A stretch of 64,000 nucleotides of DNA, taken from assembly GCA_000708835.1 (NCBI GenBank), contig DF236986.1:70885-134884 (forward strand). The letters run 5' to 3'. Below, piece after piece: positions 62,701 through 64,000 of the stretch. Position numbers and translations under genes: made by a program. Under the pieces are notes generated by a model. The model searched no databases and was not told the DNA's origin. It worked only from the letters and a program-made list of their open reading frames with translations. Numbering within the stretch: the first letter of the stretch is position 1; each line of letters begins with the position of its first letter. Origin of the DNA: Klebsormidium nitens. Lineage: Eukaryota > Streptophyta > Klebsormidiophyceae > Klebsormidiales > Klebsormidiaceae.

Positions 62701-63602
62701 CAAAGGGTTTACTTGAAGGCGCAGATGCCAATAAAACTTTTGCCAGGAAAAGAGAGGACGTCCGTGGGCGCAAACCCCAACGCTTTGCGGGGCTGGCCGG
62801 TGCTTGAGAGCCCTTTCCGAATGATCCCCCTTACTCTTTGCCATTGCAGGATCCCTCGCTTCTCTTGCCTTAACTCCTCGCGAAGTGGACGATGTGGTCA
62901 TCTGACGGTGCTTATCAGTGACAGCTGCTGACGAGACTGTGGGAGTCGCTTCGTTGATATATCGCCGAACCACAGCGATCCTGATAAAAAGGGTTCCAGA
63001 ATGTACCTTCAGTCCCCATGGTCAGTCTATCTTTCCGCTTTGCACGAATCAAAGCGTGAACAACCAATCCCAACCGTTCTCCGAAGATCTTCACATGCGA
63101 AAGTTTGTGAGCTTGACGAGAAAAAAGCGTTCACTCATGCAGGTTTTGGAGCAGATGTTGGGCGTACTCCTGCGGATGGCAAAGGAATACAAGCTCGACC
63201 ACCAGCACCGATACGTGAGGGCCCTTTCCTTTACGTCCTTCTCCTTGCTGCGCTCTTACGTGATCTCGTCCTGATCCAGTTGCAATCCTTTCGTGCCTCT
63301 TCTCTTGCTGCAGACTTTCCGCGGGGAACTTGTCACCTCTTCTCTCAGCAAGCTTCGGCTAGCGAGGCATCGGTACCTCGATTTCACGAGTCTGCTCTGT
63401 CTGAAGCACGTCCCACGCCCCATCATCCGGAAATAGTGTCGCAGTACGTTTTGATCAACTCGTTCGCTTATGAGCGATTTGTAAGCTTGATGCTCATATT
63501 CACGGGAAACACAAGTGTCCGAATAACGCTCTCTTCTTTCCAGGACCTCCTTCGCACCGAGTGGCTCTGCCGGCGATGCCAGACGATGCACTCCAAGCTC
63601 CG
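59721..63602 (+). CDS. AUG4: AUGMIN subunit 4 (HAUS4 family), 3' partial, 8 exons seen
   Basis: Subunit of the eight-protein augmin complex, which recruits gamma-tubulin to existing microtubules in spindle, phragmoplast and cortical arrays. Exons: 59721-59867, 60193-60240, 60620-60742, 61109-61330, 61885-62024, 62585-62678, 63143-63214, 63544-63602; 301 residues in consistent phase. Plant AUG4 blocks are clear: FTELIEQLEKVC near the start, VYETLARRLSAAEAAQRLRL, EIEARLRAKVERLESAF, SLPDR then the AADRRFTEYYN block, VLEQMLGVLLRMAKEYKLDH and WLCRRCQTMHSKLR. The last ~120 family residues (coiled coil after the RRC motif) are missing, and no suitable exon lies in 63603-64000, so the gene runs off the window. 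The start at 59721 (MKLINQV) is chosen because it gives an N-terminus of plant length; an in-frame extension upstream exists but has no ATG. Confidence 0.93.
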
Positions 63603-64000
63603 GTGAGCCTCTGCGGATCCGCATTGACTTTTGCTTCCATTAAGCATTTGCGTCTCAGTAAATTTTGGTGGTGACCTGAACGGCCCCGTCGAGCTTACTG
63701 TTTGAAAGCTATTTGTCTCGTACATACGTACCGCTAGGGGCCTCTCCTGCTCTACTGCACATCGAGTCCGTTGCATAGAGAGACGTCCAGAACCGCTTCT
63801 CGTTGCCTTACAAAGCACCTGCTCTCCAATTTGTTATGAAGGAAACCCGTCGACCATTTTGGATTCCAGGCTGTTGTCTCTTGTCCCAACTGAACGCCAG
63901 TGCTTTCTCATCCTACCGTACTTGATCATCTGTTTGACCGGATCGCCTCTGCGCTTGATGAACGTATATTCCCACGTGTCAACGAGAGCACTGAGTGGGA
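63603..64000 (+). other. AUG4: Intron of AUG4 running off the window
   Basis: Follows the GTGAGC donor after the exon ending MHSKLR. No acceptor followed by the family continuation was found before the window edge, so this is read as intron only. Confidence 0.6.

Noticed and set aside
1-64000. CRISPR array, tRNA, rRNA or bacterial operon
   Set aside because: No regularly spaced identical repeats with unique spacers, no recognisable tRNA or rRNA sequence, and all firm genes are intron-containing.

Overview
This is a nuclear window from an intron-rich eukaryote. The protein families point to the green plant lineage: a plant-type methionine gamma-lyase, an augmin subunit 4 whose blocks match the plant AUG4 family, a TMEM120-type membrane protein and Mago nashi. 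It also carries a secreted protein built from LDL-receptor class A modules, a domain not expected in flowering plants, so a streptophyte or other green alga (something like Klebsormidium) is the best guess. The species cannot be fixed from sequence alone. Introns have canonical GT..AG ends, commonly GTGAGT/GTAAGT donors and TGCAG acceptors. No prokaryotic operons, tRNAs, rRNAs or CRISPR arrays were seen.

Layout. 1-11439 (+): methionine gamma-lyase, cut at its 5' end by the window edge; 16 exons chain in frame to the stop. About 11.4-33 kb: a gene-poor, repeat-rich stretch. It contains diverged copies of a multi-module higher-order repeat (about 16-31 kb), several hairpins, and a decayed copy of the 3' end of the methionine gamma-lyase gene (about 31.0-32.0 kb). 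About 33.2-34.15 kb: a twice-occurring Cys-rich motif on the minus strand and a 42-45 bp minisatellite. 43462-34819 (-): a 16-exon gene for a predicted 654-residue secreted protein with 11 complete LDLa modules. 51354-45301 (-): a 12-exon RCC1-family beta-propeller protein. 51676-56312 (+): TMEM120-like membrane protein, 7 exons, head to head with the RCC1 gene. 58625-57067 (-): Mago nashi, 3 exons. 59721->63602 (+): augmin subunit 4, divergent from Mago and running off the right edge.

The genes do not form one pathway. Mago (exon junction complex) and AUG4 (microtubule nucleation) are conserved housekeeping genes that share a divergent intergenic region, and the RCC1 and TMEM120 genes share another. 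The most unusual observations are: (i) two unrelated genes each carry a tandem array of about 110-140 bp units that duplicates a splice junction plus about 40 nt of exon (donor side in methionine gamma-lyase, acceptor side in TMEM120); (ii) an apparently intact multi-LDLa secreted protein in a plant-lineage genome, with introns clustered at the same point of the module but in all three phases; (iii) a 330-bp TA-flanked inverted-repeat element in the Mago/AUG4 intergenic region; (iv) a large diverged higher-order repeat sitting between the real and decayed 3' ends of methionine gamma-lyase. Exon coordinates were read by eye from splice consensus, reading phase and family similarity; no alignment program or transcript data was used.
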